Of a stretch of 37,854 nt of DNA, positions 17,474-25,083 are shown piece after piece (within the stretch, counting starts at the first letter, position 1; each line of letters starts with the position of its first letter). The notes under the pieces are model-generated. The model ran no database searches and was not told the DNA's origin. It was given only the letters and a program-made list of their open reading frames with translations. The stretch lies in NCBI GenBank assembly GCA_023447335.1, contig JAEXOD010000190.1, forward strand, positions 1 through 37,854, given 5' to 3'. The position numbers and the translations under genes were made by a program. This stretch comes from Bacteroidota bacterium (GTDB lineage Bacteria > Bacteroidota > Ignavibacteria > Ignavibacteriales > Melioribacteraceae).

Positions 17474-18757
17474 TTATTTTAAAAGTTTTCCGTTATAAAA
17501 AGCTTGGTTATTGTTGAATACACCTATTGCCTTACCTGTTAATAATTTTTTATCAAACGGCGAATTTTTTGATTTAGATTTGAAATCAGAGACTTCAACA
17601 GTCCAAATTTTATTTAAATCTATCAATGTTAAATTTGCTCTTTCTCCTATTGCAATCGTCGGAACTTTAATATTTAATATTTTTCTAGGATTTAGTGCAA
17701 GTTTCTCTACTAACTGCTCCAAAGATAATACTTTCTTATGATATAATTCATTAAGAGATAATCCGACTGCAGTTTCAAGACCTAATATTCCGTTTGGGGC
17801 ATAAATAAACTCCATCTCCTTTTCTTCGATAGAGTGAGGAGCATGATCTGTTGCAATGCAATCTATTGTACCGTCTTTCAATCCTTCAATCATTGCGTCA
17901 ACGTCTTCTTTTGTGCGAAGTGGCGGATTCATCTTATAATTTGTGTCATATGTTTTCAACATATCATCCGTTAACGAAAAATGATGAGGTGTAACTTCTG
18001 CAGTTACATTAATTCCCTTTGCTTTTGCAGCTCTAACCAATTCAACGGAGTTTTTAGTGCTAATATGTGCAATATGAATCTTTCCGCCCGTATATTCAGC
18101 CATCATAATGTCTCTCATAACTATCAAATCTTCTGCAACACTCGGAATTGCCGGTAATCCTAAGAGAGTCGAATTAATTCCTTCATTCATAGCTCCGTCA
18201 ACAAGTGAGCTATCTTCACAATGCTCAATTATAGGAGTATTAAATTCTTTAGTATATTCCAGAGCATTTCTTAAAATTGCAGCAGATTTTATAACGGTAC
18301 CGTCATCTGAAAAGCCAACTGCACCTGCTTCAATTAATTCTAAAATCGGAGCAAGACTTTCACCTTTTCTTTCTTTTGTTACAGCTCCGATAGGATAAAC
18401 ATCAACTATATTTCCTAAACTTTTTGATTTAATTAATGAGATCACTTCGGCACTATCAATTGCCGGACTTGTATTCGGCATACATGCAATTCCGGTAAAA
18501 CCACCTACCATTGCAGCTTCTGTCCCTGAATAAATTGTTTCTTCATCTTCTCTTCCCGGTTCTCTTAAATGAACATGCATATCAAATAATCCGGGCACTA
18601 AAATATTATTATTAGCTTCAATAATTTTTACATTTACATCGTCTACATTAATTGTTCCGATCTCTGAAATTATTCCGTCAATAATTAAAACATCTGCTAT
18701 TTTATTCAAATCCAAAGTCGGATCTATAATTTTACAATTTTTTATTAGTATTTTCAT
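17474..18757 (-). CDS. pyrC: Dihydroorotase, class I type
   Basis: A 427-residue amidohydrolase that closes N-carbamoyl-aspartate to dihydroorotate, the third step of pyrimidine synthesis. Metal ligands and catalytic residues visible: H61 and H63 in FDMHVHLREPG, the Asp pair in VGFSDDG (D151, D152) that replaces the carbamylated lysine of class II enzymes, H179 in IIEHCED, H231 in IHIAHIST, and the catalytic D304 in ATDHAPHS. Substrate-binding N279 in NPPLR is also there. Length and motifs match class I dihydroorotases. It is the last gene of pyrR-pyrB-pyrC, 9 bases after pyrB, and is followed by a strong terminator. Class I dihydroorotases are known to associate with aspartate carbamoyltransferase in some bacteria, which would fit the gene order. 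Confidence 0.95.
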   Translation of the reverse strand: MKILIKNCKIIDPTLDLNKIADVLIIDGIISEIGTINVDDVNVKIIEANNNILVPGLFDMHVHLREPGREDEETIYSGTEAAMVGGFTGIACMPNTSPAIDSAEVISLIKSKSLGNIVDVYPIGAVTKERKGESLAPILELIEAGAVGFSDDGTVIKSAAILRNALEYTKEFNTPIIEHCEDSSLVDGAMNEGINSTLLGLPAIPSVAEDLIVMRDIMMAEYTGGKIHIAHISTKNSVELVRAAKAKGINVTAEVTPHHFSLTDDMLKTYDTNYKMNPPLRTKEDVDAMIEGLKDGTIDCIATDHAPHSIEEKEMEFIYAPNGILGLETAVGLSLNELYHKKVLSLEQLVEKLALNPRKILNIKVPTIAIGERANLTLIDLNKIWTVEVSDFKSKSKNSPFDKKLLTGKAIGVFNNNQAFYNGKLLK

Positions 18758-18766
18758 TTTTCACCT

Positions 18767-19687
18767 TTAATTCATTGTGCCTAAAAGATATAATACAGCC
18801 ATACGAACTGCAACTCCGTTTGTAACCTGCTGTAATATTACTTGATATGGTCCGTCCGCAACCTCGCTACTTATTTCTACACCTCTATTAATTGGACCTG
18901 GATGCAATATTAATAAATCTTTATTCAGATTATCCAATCTTTCCTTAGTAACACCAAAATATTTATGATATTCTCGTAAACTTGGTAGACCGCCCCCTGC
19001 TTTACGTTCAAGTTGAATTCGTAATATATTTAATACATCATTTTCCTTAATTGCATCGTCGATTTTATTATATATTTTAACTCCTAACTTTTCGATATCT
19101 CTCGGAATAAAAGTACTAGGTCCGCATAATGAAACTTTTGCACCCATTGTTTGCAAACCAAAAATGTTAGATAAAGCAACTCTACTGTGAGCAATATCGC
19201 CGACAATACATATTTTTAACCCTTCTATTTTACCTAATTTCTCTTTAATAGAATACATATCTAATAATGCTTGCGTTGGATGTTCATGCAATCCGTCACC
19301 TGCATTAATGATATTACAATTAGATATTTTTGTCAATAATGTCGGTACTCCTGCAGATTCATGTCTTACTACAACCATATCTACTTTCATAGCCTCAATA
19401 TTTCTAATAGTATCTTTAAAGGTTTCTCCTTTTTTTGTACTACTTGTACTTGTTGAAAAATTAATAGAATCTGCCGACAATCGTTTTTCCGCCAGTTCAA
19501 ATGAAATTCTTGTACGTGTAGAATTTTCATAAAACAAATTGACAATTGTTTTTCCCTGTAAAGTTGGTACTTTTTTAATTGGTCGTTCTAATACTTCTCT
19601 AAAAGTAACCGCCGTATCTAAAATTAATTGTATATCTTCCTTTGGAGTATTATATAACCCCAATAAATGTCTGCTCGAAAGTCCCAT
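18767..19687 (-). CDS. pyrB: Aspartate carbamoyltransferase catalytic subunit
   Basis: A 306-residue enzyme that joins carbamoyl phosphate and aspartate, the committed step of pyrimidine synthesis. The carbamoyl phosphate site S56-T-R-T-R60 (FYENSTRTRISFELA), the 80s loop with TSSTKKGET (81-89), GDGLHEHPTQALLDM with H136-P-T-Q, and the C-terminal LHPGPINRGVEI are all intact. There is no regulatory pyrI gene beside it; control more likely runs through PyrR at the RNA level. It lies 8 bases after pyrR and 9 before pyrC. Confidence 0.96.
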   Translation of the reverse strand: MGLSSRHLLGLYNTPKEDIQLILDTAVTFREVLERPIKKVPTLQGKTIVNLFYENSTRTRISFELAEKRLSADSINFSTSTSSTKKGETFKDTIRNIEAMKVDMVVVRHESAGVPTLLTKISNCNIINAGDGLHEHPTQALLDMYSIKEKLGKIEGLKICIVGDIAHSRVALSNIFGLQTMGAKVSLCGPSTFIPRDIEKLGVKIYNKIDDAIKENDVLNILRIQLERKAGGGLPSLREYHKYFGVTKERLDNLNKDLLILHPGPINRGVEISSEVADGPYQVILQQVTNGVAVRMAVLYLLGTMN

Positions 19688-19695
19688 TTTAATTC

Positions 19696-20241
19696 CTATT
19701 CTTTTGAAACATCAACTAAGTAAACTGCATCCTCATTATCAACCTCCTTCATTTTAACCCTAACTTCTTCATTAATAGAAGTTGGTGTATTCAAACCTAC
19801 AAAGTCAGCTTTAATAGGTAATTCCCTGTGCCCCCTATCAACCAAAACACATAATTTTACTGTTGCTGGTCTACCTAGATCCATAATTGCATTTAATGCA
19901 CTTCGTACGGTTCTGCCGGTATAAAGGACGTCATCAATTAAAATAATATCCTTTTCGTTAACATCAAACGTAATATTCGAGACGGAAACCTGAGGTTGCT
20001 TTAATCTGGTTCTAAAATCATCTCTATATAAGGTCACGTCAAGAACACCATAACCCGGTGTAAATTTTTCAATTTCGATTATTTTTTCTAATATTCTTTT
20101 AGCTAAAAATTCTCCTCTTGTCCTCATTCCCAAAATAATAATATTTTTAGAACCTTTACTTTTCTCTATAATTTCATGAGAAAGTCTTGTAATAGTTCTG
20201 TTTAAACCGGTTTCATCAATTAGTTTAGATTTTATTTTCAT
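19696..20241 (-). CDS. pyrR: PyrR: pyr operon RNA-binding regulator / uracil phosphoribosyltransferase
   Basis: From the ATG at 20241 the product is 181 residues, the usual PyrR size. The PRPP-binding loop IILIDDVLYTGRTVRSAL and the family blocks ILGMRTRGEFLAKRI, DVTLYRDDFRTR and LVDRGHRELPIKADFVG are present. PyrR binds UMP and a specific RNA hairpin in pyr mRNA and shuts off pyrimidine genes; it also makes UMP from uracil and PRPP. A TTG at 20247 would add only two residues and is less likely. Just upstream on the same strand there is a candidate PyrR-binding hairpin and a terminator whose U-run ends four bases before this start codon, which strongly supports the regulator role. It leads pyrR-pyrB-pyrC. 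Confidence 0.95.
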   Translation of the reverse strand: MKIKSKLIDETGLNRTITRLSHEIIEKSKGSKNIIILGMRTRGEFLAKRILEKIIEIEKFTPGYGVLDVTLYRDDFRTRLKQPQVSVSNITFDVNEKDIILIDDVLYTGRTVRSALNAIMDLGRPATVKLCVLVDRGHRELPIKADFVGLNTPTSINEEVRVKMKEVDNEDAVYLVDVSKE

Positions 20242-20277
20242 AAACAAAAATACCCCGTTGACCGAAGTCGTCGGGGT
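20242..20277 (-). terminator. pyr leader attenuator (intrinsic terminator with UUCG tetraloop)
   Basis: On the minus strand ACCCCG (20277-20272) pairs with CGGGGU (20257-20252), and inside it GAC-UUCG-GUC forms a very stable tetraloop hairpin. Five U's (20250-20246) follow directly and the pyrR ATG is at 20241. The position in the leader, ahead of the first gene, points to conditional termination rather than the end of a gene. Its 3' arm can instead pair with the loop of the PyrR-binding hairpin. Confidence 0.75.
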
Positions 20278-20310
20278 TCTCCATATAAATTTATAAATAG
20301 TTGTTAATTG

Positions 20311-20345
20311 TCACCTTATTTACCTCACGGGATAAACTTAAAGGA
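20311..20345 (-). promoter_or_regulatory. Candidate PyrR-binding RNA hairpin (anti-antiterminator) of the pyr operon
   Basis: On the minus strand 20334-20321 reads UAUCCCGUGAGGUA. Against the known PyrR-site consensus ARUCCNGNGAGGYU it matches 12 of 14 positions, and the two deviations are the terminal pair, where A-U is replaced by U-A so that pairing is kept. The stem continues outward through GUU/AAU and CCUU/AAGG, with an unpaired UAA on the 5' side resembling the purine-rich bulge of known sites. It lies about 80 bases before pyrR, itself the gene of the binding protein. Confidence 0.75.
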
Positions 20346-20346
20346 T

Positions 20347-20376
20347 AAAAAAAAAGGGTCACAAAATGTGACCCTT
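20347..20376 (-). terminator. Rho-independent terminator of the ompA-like gene
   Basis: AAGGGTCACA (20354-20363) pairs perfectly with TGTGACCCTT (20367-20376) around a three-base loop. On the minus strand the hairpin runs into nine U's (20355-20347). It begins 8 bases after the ompA-like stop and ends two bases before the PyrR hairpin. Confidence 0.92.
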
Positions 20377-20384
20377 AAGTTCAA

Positions 20385-21533
20385 TTAGTTAATAACCTTA
20401 AATTCAATTCTTCTGTTCATTGCGCGTCCGTCAGCTGTTTTATTATCAGCGATTGGATTTTTTTCGCCTAAACCAACTGTCTTAATTCTATCAGTTTTAA
20501 CACCACGAGCAACTAAATAATTTTTAACTGCTTCTGCACGTTTTTCTGATAATTTTTGATTTGATGATTCACTACCGATATTATCAGTATGGCCTTGAAC
20601 TTCAACTTTAATATCCGGATTTTGTAACATAACCAAAGCTGCATGGAACAAAATAGGATAAGATTCAGCAGTAAACTTCGAGCTATTGTTATCAAAATTA
20701 ATACCAACTAACACCCAAGTTTCATCTTTTGAATTGTAACCGTAAGCTGAGTTATTTACACCTTCGTCAACTTTTGCTGGAACTTCTTTAATAATTTCAC
20801 GAGGTATATATTTTTTAACAATATTTTCGATTCTTTCGTAATCAACAGGATCGTTAGGATTATCAATCTTTATTCCGTCATATAATTGACATATTTTTGA
20901 AGGTTCCCCTTTTTCGAAGAAATAATTAACACCTAAGTCAAAAGTTGCATATGAATCAAAAGTGCCACCTAATAATCCGCCACCAGGTCCGGCACCATAA
21001 GCACCGTCAAATTTTGTATTTGCTAAAGTTGCAAAACTTAATTCACCTACTAAATTCCAATTTTCATCTATTTTGTATTCGGCACCAAAACCAAAATTTA
21101 TAAAATGTTCAAATTGATTATCTCCAATAGCTTTTGCGTTAGGACCACCGTCAGGCGAATATAGACCTCCTCCAACACCAGCAACGATATAAGGAGAAAT
21201 TATTTCACAAGGTGCAAAATAATACATAACGTCCAATTGACCGGATAAAAATGTAGTTGAAGCAGTTTGTTTTTTGTTTGCTGCTAAAGGATAAAAACCT
21301 TCTAAATATAAATATCTTGCCGTACCTTTTATTGCAACGTGCTCACTAAAATATCTACGTATAGAAACGTGTCCGCCATAATTGATGTTGGAAGTCCAAC
21401 CTAAGTTATGGTTGATATATTTAGGATAAGTAAAACCAAATCCAACCGACCAAGCATCTTTAACAACCTGAGCTTCAATCGAGAAGGTGAAAACAATAAC
21501 AAAAAAAGCTATTAGGGTAGTTATTTTTCGCAT
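20385..21533 (-). CDS. OmpA-family outer membrane protein
   Basis: A 382-residue protein with signal peptide (cleavage probably after A21, before Q). The N-terminal part (about 25-215) is rich in alternating aromatic strands with glycine turns and looks like an eight-stranded outer-membrane barrel. A linker with IPREIIKEVPAKVDEG leads to the OmpA C-terminal peptidoglycan-binding domain at about 265-382, with the hallmark VEVQGHTDNIGSESSNQKLSEKRAEAVKNYL and DGRAMNRRIEF. It would tether the outer membrane to peptidoglycan. It has its own strong terminator and a GAGAGG ribosome site 6 bases before the ATG, both unusual in strength here, which fits high expression. It is divergent from the mla-like cluster. 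Confidence 0.93.
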   Translation of the reverse strand: MRKITTLIAFFVIVFTFSIEAQVVKDAWSVGFGFTYPKYINHNLGWTSNINYGGHVSIRRYFSEHVAIKGTARYLYLEGFYPLAANKKQTASTTFLSGQLDVMYYFAPCEIISPYIVAGVGGGLYSPDGGPNAKAIGDNQFEHFINFGFGAEYKIDENWNLVGELSFATLANTKFDGAYGAGPGGGLLGGTFDSYATFDLGVNYFFEKGEPSKICQLYDGIKIDNPNDPVDYERIENIVKKYIPREIIKEVPAKVDEGVNNSAYGYNSKDETWVLVGINFDNNSSKFTAESYPILFHAALVMLQNPDIKVEVQGHTDNIGSESSNQKLSEKRAEAVKNYLVARGVKTDRIKTVGLGEKNPIADNKTADGRAMNRRIEFKVIN

Positions 21534-21685
21534 TTCTGCCTCTCTTAATTATATAAAAATTTTGACGAATATTTAAAATAAGACTTTAAGTAATTTAAAG
21601 TAAATAATCAAATAATGCAAATAGTTTTTTGAAATTACCTAAAAAAATCGCATATTTTATTATCTAACAAAACATAATATTAAAA

Positions 21686-22471
21686 ATGTTCAACAAATTT
21701 ATAAATATTTTTTATTTTTCCCAAAAAAAATTGAGTAATTTTAAATATTTTTTAGGGTTTATTATTGATACTCTAGTTAATTTAGTGTTTTTCTTCAAAC
21801 AAAAACAAGTTACTTTAATTGTTTTGTTAAGACAAATCTTATTTACCGGTGTTGAATCATTGGGATTGATCGCCATTACATCTGCAGTTTTATCAGGAAT
21901 GATTATTATTCAAGGTAGTACAATTACACCAAATTTCGTTTCGTCTCCTTTGCTGTATACTATCTTAATTTCTATTATTACAAGAGAATTAGGCACTTTA
22001 TTAACTTCTTTATATATTATTTCAAGATCCGGTGCGGCTATTGCAACCGAATTGGGGAATATGGTTTTAAATGAGGAAATTGATTCATTAATAAGTATCG
22101 GGATATCCCCTATTATTTATTTGGTTATTCCAAGGTTGATCGGAGTTGTAATATCTCTATTTATACTAAGTATTTATTTCAATATTTTCGGGTTGTTAAG
22201 TAGTGCAATTTTAACACAATACTTATATGATTTACCTATTGCTAGTTTTATTAGTCAAGTTTTTAACGAACTAACCTTAACTGATATTATTAGTAGCTCA
22301 GTAAAAGCAATAGTTTTTGGATTTTTTGCAGCCATAATTCCATGTTACCACGGATTGCAAGTATCAAAAGCAATAACTGAAGTTCCTCAACGCACTTCAA
22401 AAGCTGTAGTACAATCCATAGGTATTATTATTATTTTTGATATATTAATTACAATTTTATTCTATGTCTAA
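21686..22471 (+). CDS. MlaE-family lipid ABC transporter permease
   Basis: A 261-residue membrane protein with about five to six hydrophobic helices. The central blocks LLTSLYIISRSGAAIATELGNM and the following ISIGISPIIYLVIPRLIGVV are the most conserved part of the MlaE family, and the C-terminal FGFFAAIIPCYHGL with EVPQRTSKAVVQS is also typical. In the Mla system the permease sits in the inner membrane with the ATPase MlaF and the MCE protein MlaD and moves phospholipids to or from the outer membrane. It starts the cluster and overlaps the next gene by 8 bases. Confidence 0.9.
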   Translation: MFNKFINIFYFSQKKLSNFKYFLGFIIDTLVNLVFFFKQKQVTLIVLLRQILFTGVESLGLIAITSAVLSGMIIIQGSTITPNFVSSPLLYTILISIITRELGTLLTSLYIISRSGAAIATELGNMVLNEEIDSLISIGISPIIYLVIPRLIGVVISLFILSIYFNIFGLLSSAILTQYLYDLPIASFISQVFNELTLTDIISSSVKAIVFGFFAAIIPCYHGLQVSKAITEVPQRTSKAVVQSIGIIIIFDILITILFYV

Positions 22472-23171
22472 CGAATTTGTATTAGAAAATCTTAAGATTT
22501 ATTCTGATGAATCTGAATTGTTGAATTGTGATACATTTACAATACCGCTAAAATCAACAACTTTATTCTTATCAGATAATAGCCAAACTTTGCAATATTT
22601 GATAAAAGCTATCGGGGGGATTCGTATTCCTGACTCAGGGAATATTTATTTAGGAGGTTATAATGTTTTTGATATTAATAATAATGTTGAAAATATTATA
22701 AAAAAAAGAATCTCTTATGTTTTCGAAAACGGAGCATTAATTTCTAATTTAAATATTGAACAAAACCTTATACTAACATTAGATTTCCATTTCCCGAAAG
22801 AATCATATGATAAAAAGATTAGAAGAATCAAAGCATTCTTGCAAGATTTTGAATTAGATATTGATATTAATTTGAGACCTTATCAGCTAAAGATTGAACA
22901 AATCAAATTGTTAGGTTTTATTCGTGCATTGCTTTCTGAGCCCGATATCATAATTTATGATGAACCGTTCAGATACACTGATTCAAATACAAAAAAATTA
23001 ATAATTCGTAAATTAAATGAATTAAAGGCAAATTTAATTACTCAAATAATTAAAACACAATTTAATGAAGATTTTGTTAGACACTGCGATTTAATTTATT
23101 ATATTAAAGCAGGAAAATTAGTTTTTTCCGGTTCAATTAAAGATTTCATAGACTCTCAAACTGATTATTAG
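22464..23171 (+). CDS. Degenerate MlaF-like ABC ATP-binding subunit
   Basis: A 235-residue protein that aligns end to end with MlaF-type ATPases in spite of lost motifs. The part after Walker A (LIKAIGGIRIPDSGNIYLGG, 46-65) and the Walker B SEPDIIIYDEPF (158-169, D166-E167) are well kept. Walker A itself is gone: where G-x-x-G-x-G-K-T-T is expected there is SDNSQTLQY (37-45), with no lysine. The Q-loop has E88 instead of Gln (YVFENGAL), the LSGGQ-type signature is replaced by RPYQLKI (138-144), and the H-loop histidine by Q199 (IIKTQF). The frame is intact and tightly spaced in the operon, so this looks like a maintained pseudo-ATPase, not a decayed gene. It may be structural or pair with an active subunit coded elsewhere. 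Confidence 0.85.
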   Translation: MSNEFVLENLKIYSDESELLNCDTFTIPLKSTTLFLSDNSQTLQYLIKAIGGIRIPDSGNIYLGGYNVFDINNNVENIIKKRISYVFENGALISNLNIEQNLILTLDFHFPKESYDKKIRRIKAFLQDFELDIDINLRPYQLKIEQIKLLGFIRALLSEPDIIIYDEPFRYTDSNTKKLIIRKLNELKANLITQIIKTQFNEDFVRHCDLIYYIKAGKLVFSGSIKDFIDSQTDY

Positions 23172-23179
23172 AGGTATCG

Positions 23180-24223
23180 TTGAAATTACGATTAAAATAT
23201 ACAGGCTTATTAGTTTCATTATTTATCATTACTGCATTAGCATTTATATTCGTAACTATTTATATGCTAACTGCAAACAAAAGATTATTTTCGGAAAAAA
23301 TATTATTTCACACAACATTTGAAAACTCAAATGGTTTGGCAGAAGGTGCCCCAGTTTTTATGAAAGGGTTTAAAATCGGTTATATTGAAAATTTCTGTTT
23401 GGACAACAACAATAACGTAAAAACAGATTTTTTTATTTATAAAGAGTTTGTTACAAAAATTGCTACTCGTTCAATTATTACTAAGTCTGTACACCCTATA
23501 ACATCTGTATCAAATATCGAGTTAATATTATTACCGAGCGGTGTAATAACTCCTACCGAATATTATTTTATTTTGTCTTCCGATTCACATTATGGTAAAA
23601 GTATTCTTTCTCAAAGTCATCTCTCTGCTACCGGTTCAGATCAATTATCGTACATTATAAATAATTTAAACTCTATTTTAATTGACGTTAACGGCGTTAT
23701 TAGTACTGATTCATTAAAAGCACGAAGCAATATATCAGCTATATTTACTACTACAGTTTCTATATTAGAACAAACAGAAACATTGCTTAGGTTATTAAAC
23801 GGTACTGAAAATAAACCGGGAGAGCTTGTTACTTCGTTTAGAAATTTTACTAAAACGAGTGAGGAGATGATAAAAACTTCCCACTTAATGAATAGAACAC
23901 TTTATTTAGTAGATACTGTCACTACTAGGTATAAAAATCCCGAAGGACTACTTGTTAAAATGCTTGACCCTACAAGCGAAAACATTTTTAATCCCACTGC
24001 TAAAGTATTGCAAAACCTGCAGCGACTATTAATCGAGCATGAAAAATTCGCCGGTTATTTAAATTCAAAATCAACTGATATTTCAATTTTATTGCAGAAG
24101 TTGGATATTACAATTAATAAACTTAATGCAACTCTTGAAGGTATAAATAATAATCCGTTAATAGGAGGCGGTGCAAGTGAGGAAACAATTCGCCCACCGT
24201 TAATTTATTACCCTTTAAAGTAG
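23180..24223 (+). CDS. MCE-domain protein (MlaD-like)
   Basis: A 347-residue protein with one N-terminal membrane helix (about 7-30), then an MCE domain at about 38-115 (LFHTTFENSNGLAEGAPVFMKGFKIGYIENF), then a long helical region ending near 330. MCE proteins form hexameric rings that carry lipids through the periplasm; MlaD is the inner-membrane member. The start codon is TTG at 23180, 5 bases after AGG, which directly follows the stop of the ATPase gene; the frame MKLRLKYTGLL fits a membrane anchor. It stands in the standard order permease, ATPase, MCE protein. Confidence 0.9.
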   Translation: MKLRLKYTGLLVSLFIITALAFIFVTIYMLTANKRLFSEKILFHTTFENSNGLAEGAPVFMKGFKIGYIENFCLDNNNNVKTDFFIYKEFVTKIATRSIITKSVHPITSVSNIELILLPSGVITPTEYYFILSSDSHYGKSILSQSHLSATGSDQLSYIINNLNSILIDVNGVISTDSLKARSNISAIFTTTVSILEQTETLLRLLNGTENKPGELVTSFRNFTKTSEEMIKTSHLMNRTLYLVDTVTTRYKNPEGLLVKMLDPTSENIFNPTAKVLQNLQRLLIEHEKFAGYLNSKSTDISILLQKLDITINKLNATLEGINNNPLIGGGASEETIRPPLIYYPLK

Positions 24224-24231
24224 GAATATTT

Positions 24232-25068
24232 ATGTATAGAACTAATCTATCAATTTTCATCTTTTGTATATTTTTATTATCAAATTGTTCAATATCTAAG
24301 CAAGCATCAACCGAACAAATTAACAAAAAAAATATTAACTTATTGTTAAATAGTGCAGAATCATATACAAAACGTCACGACTATTTATCCTCCATACCTT
24401 TTTTAATAAATGCTTATAATCATTCTTTGTTATTAAATCAAGATACTATTTCGTCAACGAATTTGGCATTTTCGATAGCAAAAGCTTATTACTTATGTAA
24501 GAACGATTCTTTGTTTAATTTTTGGTTATTCAAAGCAAAAGGATTAAGTATTAAAAACCCTGATCTAGTTTCATCAAAAATGCTTTTTTTTAGAATTGAT
24601 ACTTTGTTAATGGAGAAACAATACGAAACCCTATCTGAAATAAAAATTCCTGATTCTTATTCGGTTTTTAATGATGAATATTACTTAGCACTTTCTAAAG
24701 TTTTATTCGCCGGTTATATGGTTAATAAATCGAATAGTGATCTGTTAAATTTATTAATCGAAAAAGGAGGAAATAAATCCATTTATTATTTGGAAACAAA
24801 AGCTTATATTTGGTTTATGATAGCTGAAATATTTTCCTGTGAAAATAAAAATATCGAAGCTGAATTTTATTATCATAAAGCTATTGAAGCATCAAAGAAA
24901 ACAGGAGATTTTTCTTTAGCTGCAATTGTATATGAAAAACTTGGAGATTTATCTCTTCGCTATAAGAGCAATAAAAATATTGAGTATTATATTAAAAGTT
25001 CAGACTTCTACTTTATGTGTAACGATACTTCAAAAGCAAATTTAATGTTATTAAAATGCAAACAATAA
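24232..25068 (+). CDS. TPR-like lipoprotein in the mla-type cluster
   Basis: A 278-residue protein with a lipoprotein signal and lipid cysteine C19 (FLLSNC). The rest is almost all helical with repeated aromatic/alanine pairs such as AFSIAKAYYL and AEFYYHKAIEASKKTGDFSLAAIVYEKLGDLS, resembling tetratricopeptide repeats, clearest in the last 90 residues. It begins 8 bases after the MCE gene and is followed 15 bases later by the FG-GAP protein gene. A role as outer-membrane or periplasmic partner of the lipid transporter is suggested only by position. I do not recognise a named family. Confidence 0.75.
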   Translation: MYRTNLSIFIFCIFLLSNCSISKQASTEQINKKNINLLLNSAESYTKRHDYLSSIPFLINAYNHSLLLNQDTISSTNLAFSIAKAYYLCKNDSLFNFWLFKAKGLSIKNPDLVSSKMLFFRIDTLLMEKQYETLSEIKIPDSYSVFNDEYYLALSKVLFAGYMVNKSNSDLLNLLIEKGGNKSIYYLETKAYIWFMIAEIFSCENKNIEAEFYYHKAIEASKKTGDFSLAAIVYEKLGDLSLRYKSNKNIEYYIKSSDFYFMCNDTSKANLMLLKCKQ

Positions 25069-25083
25069 TTATTTGGGATTCTT

